Positions 1 to 12,600 of a DNA stretch of 64,000 bases are shown one piece after another (position 1 is the stretch's first letter; the number at the start of each line of letters is the position of its first letter). The notes under the pieces are model-generated. The model worked only from the letters and a program-made list of their open reading frames with translations. It searched no databases and had not been told where the DNA came from. The stretch is from the NCBI GenBank assembly GCA_030142905.1, contig JASJOG010000257.1, positions 358,019 to 422,018 on the forward strand, given 5' to 3'. This DNA is from Heliopora coerulea (taxonomy: Eukaryota; Cnidaria; Anthozoa; Scleralcyonacea; Helioporidae). The position numbers and the translations under genes were made by a program.

Positions 1-383
1 ACAAGGCTGTCACAAGGAGCTCAAATTTTTCAGGGGGGTATTTTGAAAATTATGATTATACTTCATGGGTTAGCATTGCAGTGTCAAAAATTAAAAAGTG
101 AAAAATTGAAAACCTGCAGTGTTCCAAATTTTATCTTGATGAGCCTCATCCCTCTCTAAGATTGGTGAAATGATGACCATGTTGTACTGTTTGGCCCACT
201 ATAAAACAACATCGATATCCGAGACATGATGAATGGAAATAGGTGGAATTCAAACCTACGTCGGTTGGAAGCTTGCTGCTTTATCAACTGAACTCCATTG
301 TTGGGATTAATGGGAGCAGCATGCATGGCTTCCGTCATTTAAAAACATGACAGTCATAGTTCATGTGAAGGAAGAAAGGAAGT

Positions 384-522
384 AGAGGAATGATCGTCAA
401 GCCCTATACTCAGAAAAACGATTTCTGAGTCCCAGACGGGGATCGAACCCGCAACCTTCTGATCCCCATTCTGGGGCTCAGAAATCGTTTTTCTGAGTAT
501 AGGGCTTGACGATCATTCCTCT
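384..522. repeat. tRNA-SINE fragment folded into an inverted repeat
   Basis: Positions 384-434 and 472-522 are reverse complements over about 50 bp (ends agaggaatgatcgtcaagc / gcttgacgatcattcctct). Between them lies a minus-strand B-box-like segment (GGGATCGAACCCGC read on the plus strand). The arms are the tail of the SINE family seen at 2351, 15996 and 18139. This looks like two SINE tails joined tail-out, around one degraded tRNA-like head. Confidence 0.75.
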
Positions 523-2350
523 ATCATCAGAAGATATTTCCATACTCTCATACATTCAACATATAAACTTCAAGAAAGGAAGTATTTATATATTTATTTA
601 CTGACTGATTGAACTGAACCGAGAGAGCGAACAGAACAGAATTTCGCAATGATGTTAGCAAGCAGGTTAGTCATCAAGACTCAAGAGCAAGGCTGGATGG
701 CATGAGTACCGAAATTCACAGCGCTTTAATATGGGGAATGGGAAACGATTTCGAGCTTGAGACTGTATAAGAACTCAGCAGGGAAATAGTATGATCATAG
801 TTGCTGAAATTACTTTTCATGTCTTGGTGAATCATTTCAAACGAAATCATGTCAGTCTTTTTGAGGCGCGGAGGCCTTCTTTAAGATGCCCAGTTCATCA
901 TCAGTGAGTTTGGGTGAAGACAGGTTAACAATACAACTCTATGTCTGACGAAGAAACTGTCACCAACCTTTCCTAACATAAACTCATCGATGATGAACTG
1001 AACATCTTGAAGAACGGACTCAATTTCTCCATCAGACTTCCGCGTATTAAAAAGATTGACATACTGGTTTCAAATGGTAAACCAGTTATGGATTTCAATT
1101 TTTATACCAAGCTGGGCAAAACGGAGCTTTCTTCGCCCGTGTAAATACCTGTTGACAAACTTTTATAGTAGGTCCGTCTTCTGCTGATTGAGCGAACTCC
1201 AACCACGGATACTTTTCTCGGGTACAAAAGCAAAAAGGCATATCTAAAACCAAAAACGTAGCAGTCCGTTAACATTTGAGGATTACAATTTTCGAGAACC
1301 TATAGCTTCTACTAAATGTTACCAAAAGGAGACTTTATTTCTGTGTTGCAAGTGCCCAGTAAAGGAGCATCCTCTAGAACAGGCTTTAGACTGTAAAGGA
1401 CAGCAGGGAAGCATCTCACTTCTAAATGGAGAGCGGATGCTTTAAAAGTAGCATACTTTTGATGATTTGTCGCGCAGAGGTCGCTGGAAATGCGTCCTGA
1501 GTGACCCAAGAATTTAAAACGTTTCCAGCGCAAGAGATTTTGGGAGTAAATGCTTCCCATTCTGTTATTCTCTCTGTCAACATTGAATTGCCTCAGAAGC
1601 TCCAGTCCTAATTCATGATTACCAAGCAGGACTGTGGAAGCAAGGGTTCAACTTATAAGGCTGACCTGACGAGGGTGTTAATTGGTTGGCCATGTTTTTT
1701 ATCCTTTTCATCGCATCTTGGACCAAAAAAAACTTAATCTTTACATGGATAGCGTAGCTTTACAACAAATTAGAATTCTGTTTTTAGTATTTGAAGTACG
1801 CGATCTTAAAGCATTTACTTGGAAAATACTTCCATACCATGCGCTCCAACCATCCCAGATCTTCAAGGGCCCCATTTCAAATTTCTTTGTGAGCCATTCA
1901 CATGCCAATTGCTGCCCATAGTGGGATCCCAAATGCAGCTATCAGAGTATCTGAGCACGACAACCCGTAGTGATATTATGGTTACTCAGAGAGGCCTACC
2001 TAGGTGGTAATTTGTCCTGGGCTAGTTCTGTTGAAAGCGCCACCTCCGCCCTCTTTAATACACCCCAAGCCCCTTACATTACAACGATTGTATACCGGTA
2101 CTCCAGGTATGCAAGTAAATGAAGTACTTCTGTGGAAAAAGTATTTTTATGCCTTTTGTTTTTAATTCCTCAAAATGTCATTGAAAATTTAAAACAGGCA
2201 CTTCCAAGCCTTGGCAGCTGCAAAGTCAATCATTCGGTTACAGACGAAAAGTCAAGGCACAAAATAGGCGACATATCAAGACTTGCAGAGTGGCAGTACA
2301 TGTGTCTACCATCAATACAAGTACATAAATGTAACCTTCGCTCACCATCT

Positions 2351-2470
2351 GAATCAATATAGCTCAATGGTTAGAGCATCTCACCCATGATCAGAAGGTT
2401 ACAGGTTTGATCCCCGTCAGGGACTCAGAAAGTTTTTCTGAGTAGAATAGCTTGAAAGCGTGCGCATAAA
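2351..2470 (+). repeat. tRNA-derived SINE copy
   Basis: The head at 2351-2426 has a D-arm/A-box (TAGCTCAATGGTTAGAGC), an anticodon-like loop CCCATGA and a B-box (GGTTTGATCCCC). The following tail begins ctcagaaagtttttctgagt. It matches the copies at 15996 and 18139. The acceptor stem is imperfect, so this is a retroposon rather than a tRNA gene. Confidence 0.8.
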
Positions 2471-2733
2471 CATGTATCTACCAAGCAACTGCATTTAACT
2501 ATATAGAAAAAAAGACCAAAAATGTCGAATTTTCATTTCTGAAAATGTTGCCCCATGAAGTTTTGTGCCCAGTGCAAGTGTCTCAGTGGACCCCCCTTGG
2601 TATGCCACGGGTTATTCAAGTTACTAAATATTTTAATAGACACCTTACTGAAATGCAATTAATAAGTAATCAATCATAACAAGGGATAGCAGTAGAAAAA
2701 CAACTTCTGATAAATGGAAGAATTAAAACTTAC

Positions 2734-4846
2734 TCCATGCCTCCTGGAAGCAGATAACATTGACACCACAGAGACCAGCAATCTTAACTGTCTCTCCAAT
2801 CCTTGTATGCAGAGCTTGAAGCTGTAATTGAAATTGTATAAAACAGTTCTTATGAGAGGGAGATCGGGTATTAGCACATGAAAACTTAAAACACTGCAAA
2901 TAAAAGTTTTAGAACTATCATGCTTTATGGTTTACAGAACCCATGTTTTTAATGGGCTTTCAAAGAAATATGAATGGTGATTAGAAGATTTTTATGTCAT
3001 TTTTGAGGCATTTAGTTTTGTTTGGGATTATATATGACCACACATCATTGAAGCAATTATTATTTGACAAAATCACTCAGAACTCTCCATGTAAATGCAC
3101 CTCATTATGCCACACACAAAAAATATAAAAAATAATCATGGCAACATTTTAGTTCCCAGTTCCTTTCTCCTTCAAGCACAATCATTCATTTCTTTCATTA
3201 CAAAATCAAGGCCTTCAATTTTTACTTTCACTTGGTGTATAAAATTTGGACAAAATAAGCTTAATTTGTCAAATGCAAAAAATGAACAGTAAACTGTTAG
3301 ATTAGTGGATAAAACACAACCCAAGAAAAGTCATGTTGAGGCATGAAATTCAGGTTAAAACAAGCCAAGACAAGTATAAGTACAGTAATATTTCAGCTCT
3401 ATTTGAAAGTCATCTTCAGACTGATTAATTTATGCCACTTACTATGAGTTACATATATTTACAATTGCAAAGATGATGTCATCAGTTATTTACAAGTTAA
3501 AACAAAAACTATCATCAATAGTTGAACGTGTCTAGTTGACAGTATATGAGGAAAGACATTAGATAATTATCATATGGGTGAGAAAACTGATAAGAAAAAG
3601 AAAACCTGTAAACCCCATTGAATATTGATAGGTGAGATACTTGCACTTTATCCCAACTTCGACTTGACAGAACTTAGTATTAAGCACATAAGGGTTTGTC
3701 TCAACTTTTTTGATGGTTTGTCTCAACCTGAGTACAAGGTTGCCATGGGTTTGTCCTTGCTATAGTGCATGGCTTTCTAAGTGGACTGAGCAAAATGGAC
3801 TTTGTTGCTTCACCCATGAGACTAAGTGTGAAGGTATTACATACTTGGCAATTTGCCAGAGGGCTTAAAGCTTAGACTTTCCCATGATTTAACAAGCTTG
3901 GTCAATCACTATAACTTCACCAATGCTGAAAATTATAGTTAGAACAATAATAAACAATATTGCTGATTCAATGATGTTGTTCATCTGTTATAACAATGAT
4001 GTTTGTAAAAGAATGATGTAGCCAAAAGTGCCATAACAACTTGTTATCTCTTCCCGAGTAGTTGCACATAAGAGGAATGAAATCTGCCTGGCCAACGTTC
4101 ATTGAATTACGTAGTATTTATTTGATCAATTTACTACACTCTTATCAGTTGCCTATATTGTATAGTTAGACCTGTTGTCAAATTATACATTCAATCTAAT
4201 GTAAAACTAGTGTCTTGGCACAACTTTTGGTAAGAATGCAAGGAAATCCAGCTGCAACTGTATTTTATACCAAGACTGCGTAATCTACAGGGTACATGCA
4301 TTAGTTCAAGTATATGACTACCATACTTGCTCAGCAACTGGTGCTGATGTTGGAAGAATTATCTTGTTCTGCACAGCACCAATCCTGATAATTCTTGGTG
4401 TGCGAAGTTGTTCAACATTAGCATTAATTTTATAACCAGCTACTTCAATTTTTTTCTCATTTGCTAGTTGGATAACATCTTCTGAAAATTTAAGTTGGCT
4501 GTCAGAAAAGAAAAAAAATACACTTTAAGTTTATGATATGCTTAGTAATACTTAATGAATGTCTAATATCTTCTTTGAGATATGAAAAACATATATATCC
4601 AAACAAATTATGTTACTTGAGAAGTTATATGTGTATAAAGATCCATATGTACATATACAATCAATAATCAATAACTTTATTATACACAGAATTCAAAAAG
4701 TTGACACTTATTTACATTGAACAGTGAACCCCCTCAAAGATAGCCACCTTTGGGTCTGCTCTTACTGTCCATCTTAGAGAAGTATTTTTCTTAAAGGGAA
4801 ATAAAGTAACTAGACACCTGCCATTAAAATTAAAATATATATGTAT

Positions 4847-4900
<54 letters not shown>

Positions 4901-5464
4901 CTATGTATGTATCTATGTATATATCTATGTATGTGTATGTGTATATGTATATATATATATATGCATATGTGCATGTGTATATGTGTATATGGCTGCCAAG
5001 ATAAAAATTTTAAAAACCTTATAAAACTTTATTTCAACATTTCGGGGCGCTTCCCCTTTGTCAAGAATATATGTATATGTATATACATACATACAATTCA
5101 ACCCATTGAGTGGCAGGCACTCCACTCTGCCAAGAAATAGTCTTGAATTATCCAGAATAAAATTTTCATGTGCCCCATTCACCACCATATGAAATCTGTT
5201 TCATCCATCACATCAACGCACATTACGCGTAACTAATGTCTTTTAAATCACTCCGCATGTTAAAAATCTCAAAGTTATGAACGATCGACTGGTACTTGTT
5301 TTGATTAATTATACATTCAGAAATTCCCAATGCCAATAAAATTGATATCGTTATATGACATACCTACATGGTTTACCATAGAGTATTCTTCTAGCTTCAT
5401 TCAACTCCTTTTCAGGTATATTTTTCTCCAAGCACTTTTCGAGACTCGCGAATTCTGCAGACAT
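2734..5464 (-). CDS. UPB1: beta-ureidopropionase, 5' part (three exons; runs off the left edge)
   Basis: Beta-ureidopropionase (nitrilase superfamily) hydrolyses N-carbamoyl-beta-alanine and N-carbamoyl-beta-aminoisobutyrate, the last step of reductive pyrimidine breakdown, in the cytosol. Coding exons are complement(5364..5464), complement(4327..4498) and complement(2734..2821), all with GT-AG borders and matching phases (2, 0, 1), giving 120 residues. The first exon starts [20 protein letters not shown], which is the usual N-terminus; the ATG at 5462-5464 has A at -3. Exon 2 carries [20 protein letters not shown], where the nitrilase domain begins. Exon 3 ends [11 protein letters not shown], in which Glu118 is the expected catalytic glutamate of the Glu-Lys-Cys triad. 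The Lys and Cys exons are not found between 1 and 2733 and should lie beyond the window. The gene is head-to-head with AACS; the intervening 4.2 kb is mostly transposon. No stop or frameshift is seen in the visible part. Confidence 0.93.
4835..4990. repeat. TA/TATG microsatellite
   Basis: A run of (TA)n, (TATG)n and (TGTA)n dinucleotide/tetranucleotide repeats lies in UPB1 intron 1, near the boundary of a transcribed region. The open frames across it on both strands consist only of Tyr/Ile/Met/Cys/Val codons and are not genes. Confidence 0.95.
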
Positions 5465-7158
5465 ATTGTAACAGTAATCTTGCTCTGTGCTATTTTGTTA
5501 TATTCGCAAGCACCAGTTGACAGTTCGCGGATCATTTTCACGCAAACTTCGTTCACTTTTTTTCCGACATATTTGTCGCGGTATCCTGACGATGTCTGCG
5601 ACATGATTTTAGGGATCTATACCAGACGGTAGGCTTAGACACAAGTTGCTCGAAAATTCCTTAAAAGTTTCTCCAAAATTATAAAAAAGTTGCCTAAAAG
5701 TTGCCCGTATTTTGCACTTTTTTTCTTACAGCGTAGGTACTGGTGCGGACTAAATCATGCAGAATTGCTTTTATTTGCGATTCATTTCTTTAGATAGCAT
5801 TTCTCTTAACAAATCAACAATCATATTTATTTCTTATAACAAAACTAGATTACAAACAAAAACTGAGCAGATTTCAGTTACAAATAGCCAGTTGGATGTA
5901 CAAAAATCCTCATTTTTCCATTGTAGTGGACTAGTATCATAGACTGATTATGCATATAGACAGTCATTTATGGGACCAAGAGCTTTTCCCTCTGGTTACC
6001 ATTGTAGCAAAGCATCACTGACGCCTCAACGGTTTCCTCTAAGGCATTGTCCTGTTGGTCTGTGAAAAAGTTTTTCATAATGCTGAAAACCTGTTCAGCG
6101 GAAGCAGAACTTGGCTGCACCAGAAGGATTTTCTTCACAACCGATGACCTGCCTAACTAGGCAGGCTAGCTTCATGCCTTGCCCACCATTGGACCTTTTC
6201 GTCTTCAGTTTCTGTTTGTGTACCATCTGCACTTGCTAGATGACGGGGAAGTTCATCGGCAAGTCCAGTAATGACTGCATCATTGTCAAGGAAGCGAAAA
6301 TTGCTCAGCTCGTGCAAAGAAGCGGCTGTGAGGCGAAGCTGTTGCACCTGAATGGGGCAGCACAATCTGGCACTTCTAAAGGCACGGACAAGATTATGAA
6401 ACTCTTGACTAAACTTCCTTTGATAAAACCGTAACCCTGGAGTTATGCAGGCTTTTGCCTTGGCTACGAGTCGATTGTAAACAGGCACATTGCCATTTGC
6501 CTGACGGCGAGCCATTCCCTCAACATTTGGGTATGCATCTATTGCTACAAAATGCGACACAGTAGCTAAGCGTTCATAGAAGCTGAATATTAGGGCCCAT
6601 CCCCTTCCAAATAGCAAGTAGCCGAAACGAAGTGGGCTCCTCCATCTACCAAAGCTGCCAGTTCTAGTTCAAGATCTGCAGGGTCATTTGGATTGTCAAA
6701 GATCTCCACAAGGTGCCTCCTAGTAGCAGGAGCAAGATGCTTGTTCTCCCTCAAAAAGGGTTCTACATCTGCGAAGTACTCCATCACTTGCTTCAACACT
6801 TCCCACTTGCTCCACCATCGAGTTGGGCTATAGAACCACATTGCTGTTCCAGTTCTAGCATTCCAGGCAAGGCTTACAGCAGAGCTATGTGAAAACATGC
6901 TCACCCAGTAACGTGCAAATGTATCGAGGACACGGAACTCGAAGTGCTTCCCAACATTATTGATAGTGTGCGAAAAGCAGGTTACATCGAGCAGCTGTGG
7001 AAGATAGAATCTCACTTGCTGCAATGCTGCCTGGTTGACAGCTGTCCCATCTTTTATGGCAGCAAGTAAATCATCGGGACGAATAGCGAAATCCGCGGCT
7101 AAGGCTTTAGTCAGACACTGGGCGAGCTCATTTGTTTTTAAGCTCTTCGCCAATGTTT

Positions 7159-7531
7159 TTTTTTTTTTATTATTATTATTAAAAACTTATTTACAAACAA
7201 TAACCCTTCAGCTTAATTGCTGCTTTTAAAGGGGTTGTTTAAAAGAAGAAAGAATATTTACAAAAATCAGTATCATACAACAATGTTAGCAGTCTCTTGG
7301 TCAATGTAAGTATTTAGTAAGGACTGCTTTGAAAGAATATGCAGACAGTTGCTCATGAATATCTAAAATTTCGTTGGGTAATGTATTCCAGGCATAAGCT
7401 CCTCGGTACGAAAATGATTTTTTCATAAAAGATCTGTTAGGTTTCTCAAGAAGTAGCTTACGCCTGTTGCTACGCGTTTGATGATAAATATTATCGCAGT
7501 ATGTAAACATGTCACAGATGTACTCTGTGAC
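7159..7531 (-). mobile_element. 5'-truncated LINE 3' end inside the hAT element
   Basis: A minus-strand frame (7301-7510) encodes the typical C-terminal tail of CR1/L2-like reverse transcriptases (SFSYRGAYAWNTLPNEI). The 3' end is a run of ATT repeats followed by A (TTATTATTATTATT on the plus strand at 7169). Flanking ATGTTT (7153-7158 and 7532-7537) looks like the target-site duplication; joining the two flanks restores the hAT reading frame across RFQT/AKSL. The exact clade is not certain from so short a piece. Confidence 0.82.
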
Positions 7532-8049
7532 ATGTTTGAAACCTTACTAATCTTTGTTGAACATTCCACTCACTGTCCACGAATCGCACTATTATAACCA
7601 GAGCATCACCCAGACGTGCGCTTCCATCAAAAATAACGAACATGCCTGTGCCACAGAAAGTTCCGTCTTCAGCATTTCCTTTTCTTTCTCGTGGACAGAG
7701 GGGATCAACTGTCTGAGGTGAGTCTGTGAAGTCAGTCTATGTCAGTACTTCTCTAGGAACGAGCGCAAGCAATCAATTTTTGTAACAGGGATTCCAGCTG
7801 CTAGAAAACTTTCAACCAAGTCGAAGCAATAAACTCTCACATCGTCAGGCAATGTTTCACCTTTTGGGTATTTCGCTTTATTATTCTTCGCAAGAAATTG
7901 CAGAAGTGACTGGTCTTTCTTCTTGCTTATTTCTATAGCTTTCTTTGCTTGAACGTGTTTTCCAGATGTAATGTGTTTTTTTAACAGTGCTCTTCTTCTT
8001 GCTTGTAGTTTCCTTACAAGCATCACATCTTAGCCGGTTTCCTTCTGTG

Positions 8050-8237
8050 CAGTGGCGTTACGGACTATGGTCAGGGTTAGAGCAACTCCTAAGGGCCCCC
8101 GACCTCTAAGGGGCCCCCGATGAATCTGTAAAAACAATTGAGATAAAAGTCTTGAAATGTATGTCTATACCAAGGGTAGTGATGGTGCACCGAACGAAAA
8201 TCTCCTAAGGGCCCCCAGTAGTTCCGTTCCGCTACTG
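8050..8237. mobile_element. hAT MITE (CAGTGGCGTAACG family), copy 1
   Basis: A 188-bp non-autonomous element with termini CAGTGGCGTTACGG and CCGTTCCGCTACTG, and an exact 8-bp target duplication cttctgtg (8042-8049 and 8238-8245). It interrupts the hAT transposase pseudogene. It has the same internal sequence as 60510-60698 in the opposite orientation (gggcccccgacctctaagg; tcttgaaatgtatgt). Confidence 0.93.
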
Positions 8238-8808
8238 CTTCTGTGACAGTAAGATGTTCATTTTTGTGTTGTTGGACTCTGCCACGCACTCATTTTTGGG
8301 TGATTTTTGCCACGAGTAGAGCGACTTTTTCCAGCTGGATTCGTCTGAATTTTCCGCTTTCTTGAAATAACAGACTTATCTGGAACACTCAGGTTTGCTC
8401 CGAGGCTTTGGGCTTCTCCAATAGGATCATTTTCATCCGAAGAGAGGTCGAAAACGTCAGAGGTGGAATTAACATTAGCCACCATTTTGAAAAACGCGCT
8501 CTTATTGGTGATACTGCTGACCTCAAAAAGTACAGGCAGCCCAATTGACGTTAGAAACCACAGAAAGCACCTTTCACGCACTTAGTAAATCATTTATACG
8601 CTCATTAAGGAAATAAAATATGTCATATTAATTAAAAGTAAACCCTTATATCATATATTTATAAATATTTTCTGTATGTTAAACTAAAGTTGCTAGAGCT
8701 AAGAAAAGTCGCCGAAAATATCACAAGTTGCCCAAAATATCAAAAGTTGTCCGAAATGTCAAAAGTTGCCAAAAAGTTACCGAGCAATTTGTGTCTAAGC
8801 CTACCAGA

Positions 8809-9154
8809 CAAGGGTGGCGCCAGAGGGGGGCAGAGGGGGCTACAGCCCCCTGTCGGGGAAAAATTAACCATCCGTCGGGGAATTTTCACTGATAAATACA
8901 CTTATATATTGTACAAACTATGAGAACTTGTTACTGATTTAGCCAAGAAAGATAATAGACTCTTCTCTTCATGTCAAATGTAAAAGCAAACTGTTTCTAG
9001 TCAGAAGTTGAGATTCTTCTTGCGAAAAATAAGATGATGTTTTCGACCTTCAAGTAACGAAATTATAAAGAGGGCGTGGTCATGCCTCTTTTGATTTAGC
9101 CCCCCTGTCGGGGACGTTAGCCCCTGCGTCGGGGAATTCCTGGCGCCACCACTG
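8809..9154. mobile_element. hAT-like MITE (GGTGGCGCCAGG family), copy 1
   Basis: Termini CAAGGGTGGCGCCAG and CTGGCGCCACCACTG surround G-rich motifs (tgtcgggga) and a conserved core (tatattgtacaaactatgag). The same element occurs inverted at 58966-59328. Target duplications are too eroded to be sure (about 5 of 8 bases). It lies directly against the right end of the larger hAT element. Confidence 0.8.
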
Positions 9155-9673
9155 ATGCCAAAGAACGAAAAATCCCGATCACATAAATTCAGAACTTTAG
9201 AATCGACAATTGAAAAACGTTTGTATCGTTAAAGTCAACTCTATTTTTGCTTTTTTTGACATTTCTAATAACCGATTTTAGAAAGGTTTTATCATGGTTG
9301 ATCAAGGGAAGAGTTGGGAGCGTTTTCATTCAATTTCCGGTTAGAATCTTTCTATTTGTTGACTTGCATGCAAAAACGCCATTTTCCCGCGATTTACTAC
9401 AGTTACAGCAAAACATGCAAGTTTAGGCTTCTTTTCCCAATAATAAATCTATTTTTTTGACAATGTCTCGCTGGATTTATGTCGAAGTCGGTTCCTTTCT
9501 CGCTTAATGCTAGAGTCCAAACTCTAAACATTTATGGGCGGGATTATGGACAGTGATGTTACGTGTCGGTGCAAAGGTCATTTGCCACAGTGTCGATCTA
9601 CAATTTCAAAAGCTTCTCCATCACGTTAGCTTAGTTTGGGAATGAAATGCATTAGATTATTTCGTTAAACCTC

Positions 9674-12600
9674 ATGGAGAGCTTCAAAAATGCTCCTACC
9701 TTATTGTGGAAGCCTGATCGCTCCAAGTCTACGAAAATGGACGAATTTCGATTGTTGGTAAGCAGTTACTATGGCCTGCAACTGGGTAAGTAGTGTTTAG
9801 AAACGAAAGTAGTTCTGACAGTTGTCTTTTAACTCTCGCACCACATCTCTGATATTTCAAAAATATATATGGAGGCGAGTATGGGTGATACAGAGTTTCA
9901 GTAATTTTCTCATCCCAGCGCAATGATGATTTTTATCCATAAATTGTATTTTTTGAAGTGCCACAGGTAACCTCGAGTAATCTGCTGAGATCGCAAATTA
10001 ATTTCCATTGGTTGGAAGTAACGAAGGGTTTTGGCAAAGTCCGAGTGAGCTGCCATTCTGTAAATAAATATCCTCAGATTTACTTAGCGTTATAAAAGCG
10101 ATATAACAGTTCTATGTTACTTCGTCTACAATTTTGTGTTGTTGTCATTTTCTCCGAAGAGGGACCTAAGAGAAACACAAGCTATTATAAGTTTCACTAT
10201 TGAAGTGTAAATTGTACAATAATCTAGTGAACAAATTGATTCTTTACTGAAAGTGTAGGGGGTTAAGTTTTTACCATGGATAATAAATTTTATAAGCACT
10301 GTACCTTCACCTGCTTCTCAGCAATTATTGATACTATAAAAAGAGCTGATGCCTTAATCGCCTTTAAATCCTTGTTCATTTTTGGTCAAATTTTGTTAGA
10401 AAAACGTGAAACAAATTTTTTTTTTGTAGTTCAGCTCTTTATTAAGGCTCAGCAAACCTCTGTTTAGCAGGTTGTCCTTGTGCTTAAAATTTTCCCATTT
10501 TCTTTCATTTGGGGAAAACTATTTTTCCCTCATTCAGGGGAAAGTCCCTGATGTTTAGAATTTCTCCAGATTTCCCCACGGTGGTAAATCCCCCAAAATT
10601 TCTTCAACAAATAATCCTTTTTGTTTAAAATTTTCCCATCATTACAATATCAAGGTCATAAGACACTTGAACTCTTTCTCAATATACAGTGTATTCCAGT
10701 TCTTTCTCCTTTTTTAGAGTTTGCATCACATTTATATCAGATAATAATGTAACTCTACTTGGGAATAGGAGAGCAAGGGTATTTTTTGTGATCTGTGACT
10801 AGGTGATATTTGTTGTTTGTTAAATAAATCATGATTTAAACAAATATTATCCCATGAACTGTGATTTTAGGGAAATAACTGTCCATGAAGTTTCAATTTC
10901 ATTTTTGTGATTTTTAGAATTCAAAATTATTTTCCATGAGCTCAAGACATGACCTCACTAGGCCCACTTAGAAAACATAACAATGGCCCCAAATCATGTC
11001 ATATCTCTTAGCATATTACTTGATTAATGCAGTGACTAAATCAGTACTTCTGTTCATGGACTGTATGTATATATGACAAAATAATAACACAGCAAGCAGT
11101 TGTTCTCATTGATCTACAAAATATATGTGTTTGGGTACATAAATGTATAGTATATTTTATATTGCAGACACATACCAAGAATTGTATCAATGGTCTGTTG
11201 ATTGCTACCAAGATTTTTGGGAGAGGTTCTGGCATTATTCTGGTATTATCTCCTCAATACCTTACAGAAAGGTAGTGAAGATAATAGCTAATCCTAAAAT
11301 TATCAGCAATTATATTTGGAAAGCTCATGTTCTTAGAAATTCTTCCTGAGCTTGAAATGGGAAGATCACACCTGTACAGATACTCATTATGTTAAAATTA
11401 AAGTTAAGAAATTACATAATTAGTATTGTGTCTTACAAACCCCAATAAGTGGAAGTTTAAGTCTTTTGGGCCAGACATTGGCATTATTATTTTATTCCCA
11501 AAAAGGCTACAAAAATTGGCATAATCACATTACAGAATTTTATCTTCTTAAAATCTGCTGATTCCCCATTTCAAAAGAAAGGATTGAATGAAAAACAAAA
11601 TATTAAATGAGGTTAAATAGTAATTAAGAGTTATTTTAGATATCGCTGTTTCCATAGTAACATTTATCTTCAAGGTACCTGTACACAGTTTAGCTGGCAT
11701 ACATCACTTCGAAGTTGTTCACTCCAGGAGATCTAATTTCCATTTATATCTTCAGGTTATTGATGAAGATGTAATCACTAGTATACCTACCTGGTTTGGT
11801 GGCAGTAGATTAAATTATGCAGAAAACCTTTTGAAATTTGATGATGAAAGGATTGCCATTATTGCTACAGGTATTTAGTAGTAGAATTTAATTCATTATA
11901 AAAATAATAGTTCAAGTAATTTATGTATGCTAACAAAATTTCTTTAAAATTATCACAGTGCATTTAATGGAACTTTCTTTGTTTAATGGTTTGTCATGAA
12001 GATGAGAATAAACTGAAACAATCTCTAATTTTTTAATAACATTACATATAAATATCATTGAAGGGGAGGGACAACAAGCAAAAAGCATTACATACTATGA
12101 GCTGAGAAAAAGTGTGGCAGTGTTATCTTCAGCAATGAAAAGAATTGGAGTCATGAAAGGTGACCAAGTTGCTGGTATGTTCATCCTTGTATTACTGAGA
12201 AATTATTGTAGTTAGATACAAGTAGCATATGCACTTAAATAAATGTCTGGATAATTTATTACAAACTCAGTGCCTTCAAGGAGGTGTTTATTCAACAAGG
12301 GCATTTAATTGTTGTGGGGCATTTGTTTTCATGCAATTTTATTATCAACACAGCAGAAGTGTTAACAGCTAAAAACAAATTACCATAATTTCTGAGTAGC
12401 ACAAAAAAACAAATTCCAACTACACATACATTTGGTAAGAAATCTGACTGCTAAAGCCTAATTGTCTGCATGATAGTTCATTTTATCAACCAAGAAAACC
12501 TAAACTTATCATATTGTGGAGTGTGAAACTAACTATCAAGTACTACCAATTGATTCTGGCCTTAAGGATACTACAGTTTCTGTAACTATATTAATTACAT

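Larger units (their letters stand above)
1..2733. other. UPB1 intron 3 (partial), no exon recognised
   Basis: The next UPB1 exon, expected to continue from a split Thr codon after FQEAW, was not found on the minus strand here. The stretch holds a SINE hairpin (384-522), a tRNA-derived SINE (2351-2470) and otherwise unassigned AT-rich sequence. The short open frames in it show no recognisable protein pattern. Confidence 0.6.
6005..8485 (-). pseudogene. hAT transposase pseudogene
   Basis: The coding remains read right to left from an ATG at 8483-8485 (MVANVNSTSDVFDLSSDEND). An N-terminal basic segment follows (HITSGKHVQAKKA), then the DGTAVNQAALQQVRFYLPQL region, the SYSPTRWWSKWEV-like segment (here FYSPTRWWSKWEV, about 6800-6830) and the C-terminal dimerisation block (VQPSSASAEQVFS, about 6090-6120), where the usual ERVFS has become EQVFS. 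Known disruptions are a TAG plus frameshift just after HEASLPS (about 6153), the 7159-7531 LINE and the 8050-8237 MITE. The largest surviving frames are at 6153-6617, 6590-7153 and 7742-8026. It cannot make an active transposase. Confidence 0.85.
5630..8803 (-). mobile_element. degenerate hAT-superfamily DNA transposon
   Basis: The terminal inverted repeats begin TAGGCTTAGACACAAGTTGC at 5630 and end with its near-complement at 8803 (one mismatch in the first 20 bases). They are flanked by 8-bp near-duplications ccagacgg (5622-5629) and ccagacaa (8804-8811), the hAT hallmark. Both subterminal regions carry repeated aaaagttgcc motifs, likely transposase-binding repeats. The internal minus-strand transposase is broken by point mutations, a LINE insertion (7159-7531) and a hAT MITE (8050-8237). 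The element sits in the UPB1-AACS intergenic space. Confidence 0.88.

Noticed and set aside
4841..5188. Tyr/Ile/Met-rich open frames on both strands
   Set aside because: They are translated (TA/TG)n microsatellite.
9758..9759. GT at 9758 as the AACS exon 1 donor
   Set aside because: It would leave the frame out of phase with exon 2 and omit the conserved segment; the GT at 9786-9787 restores both.
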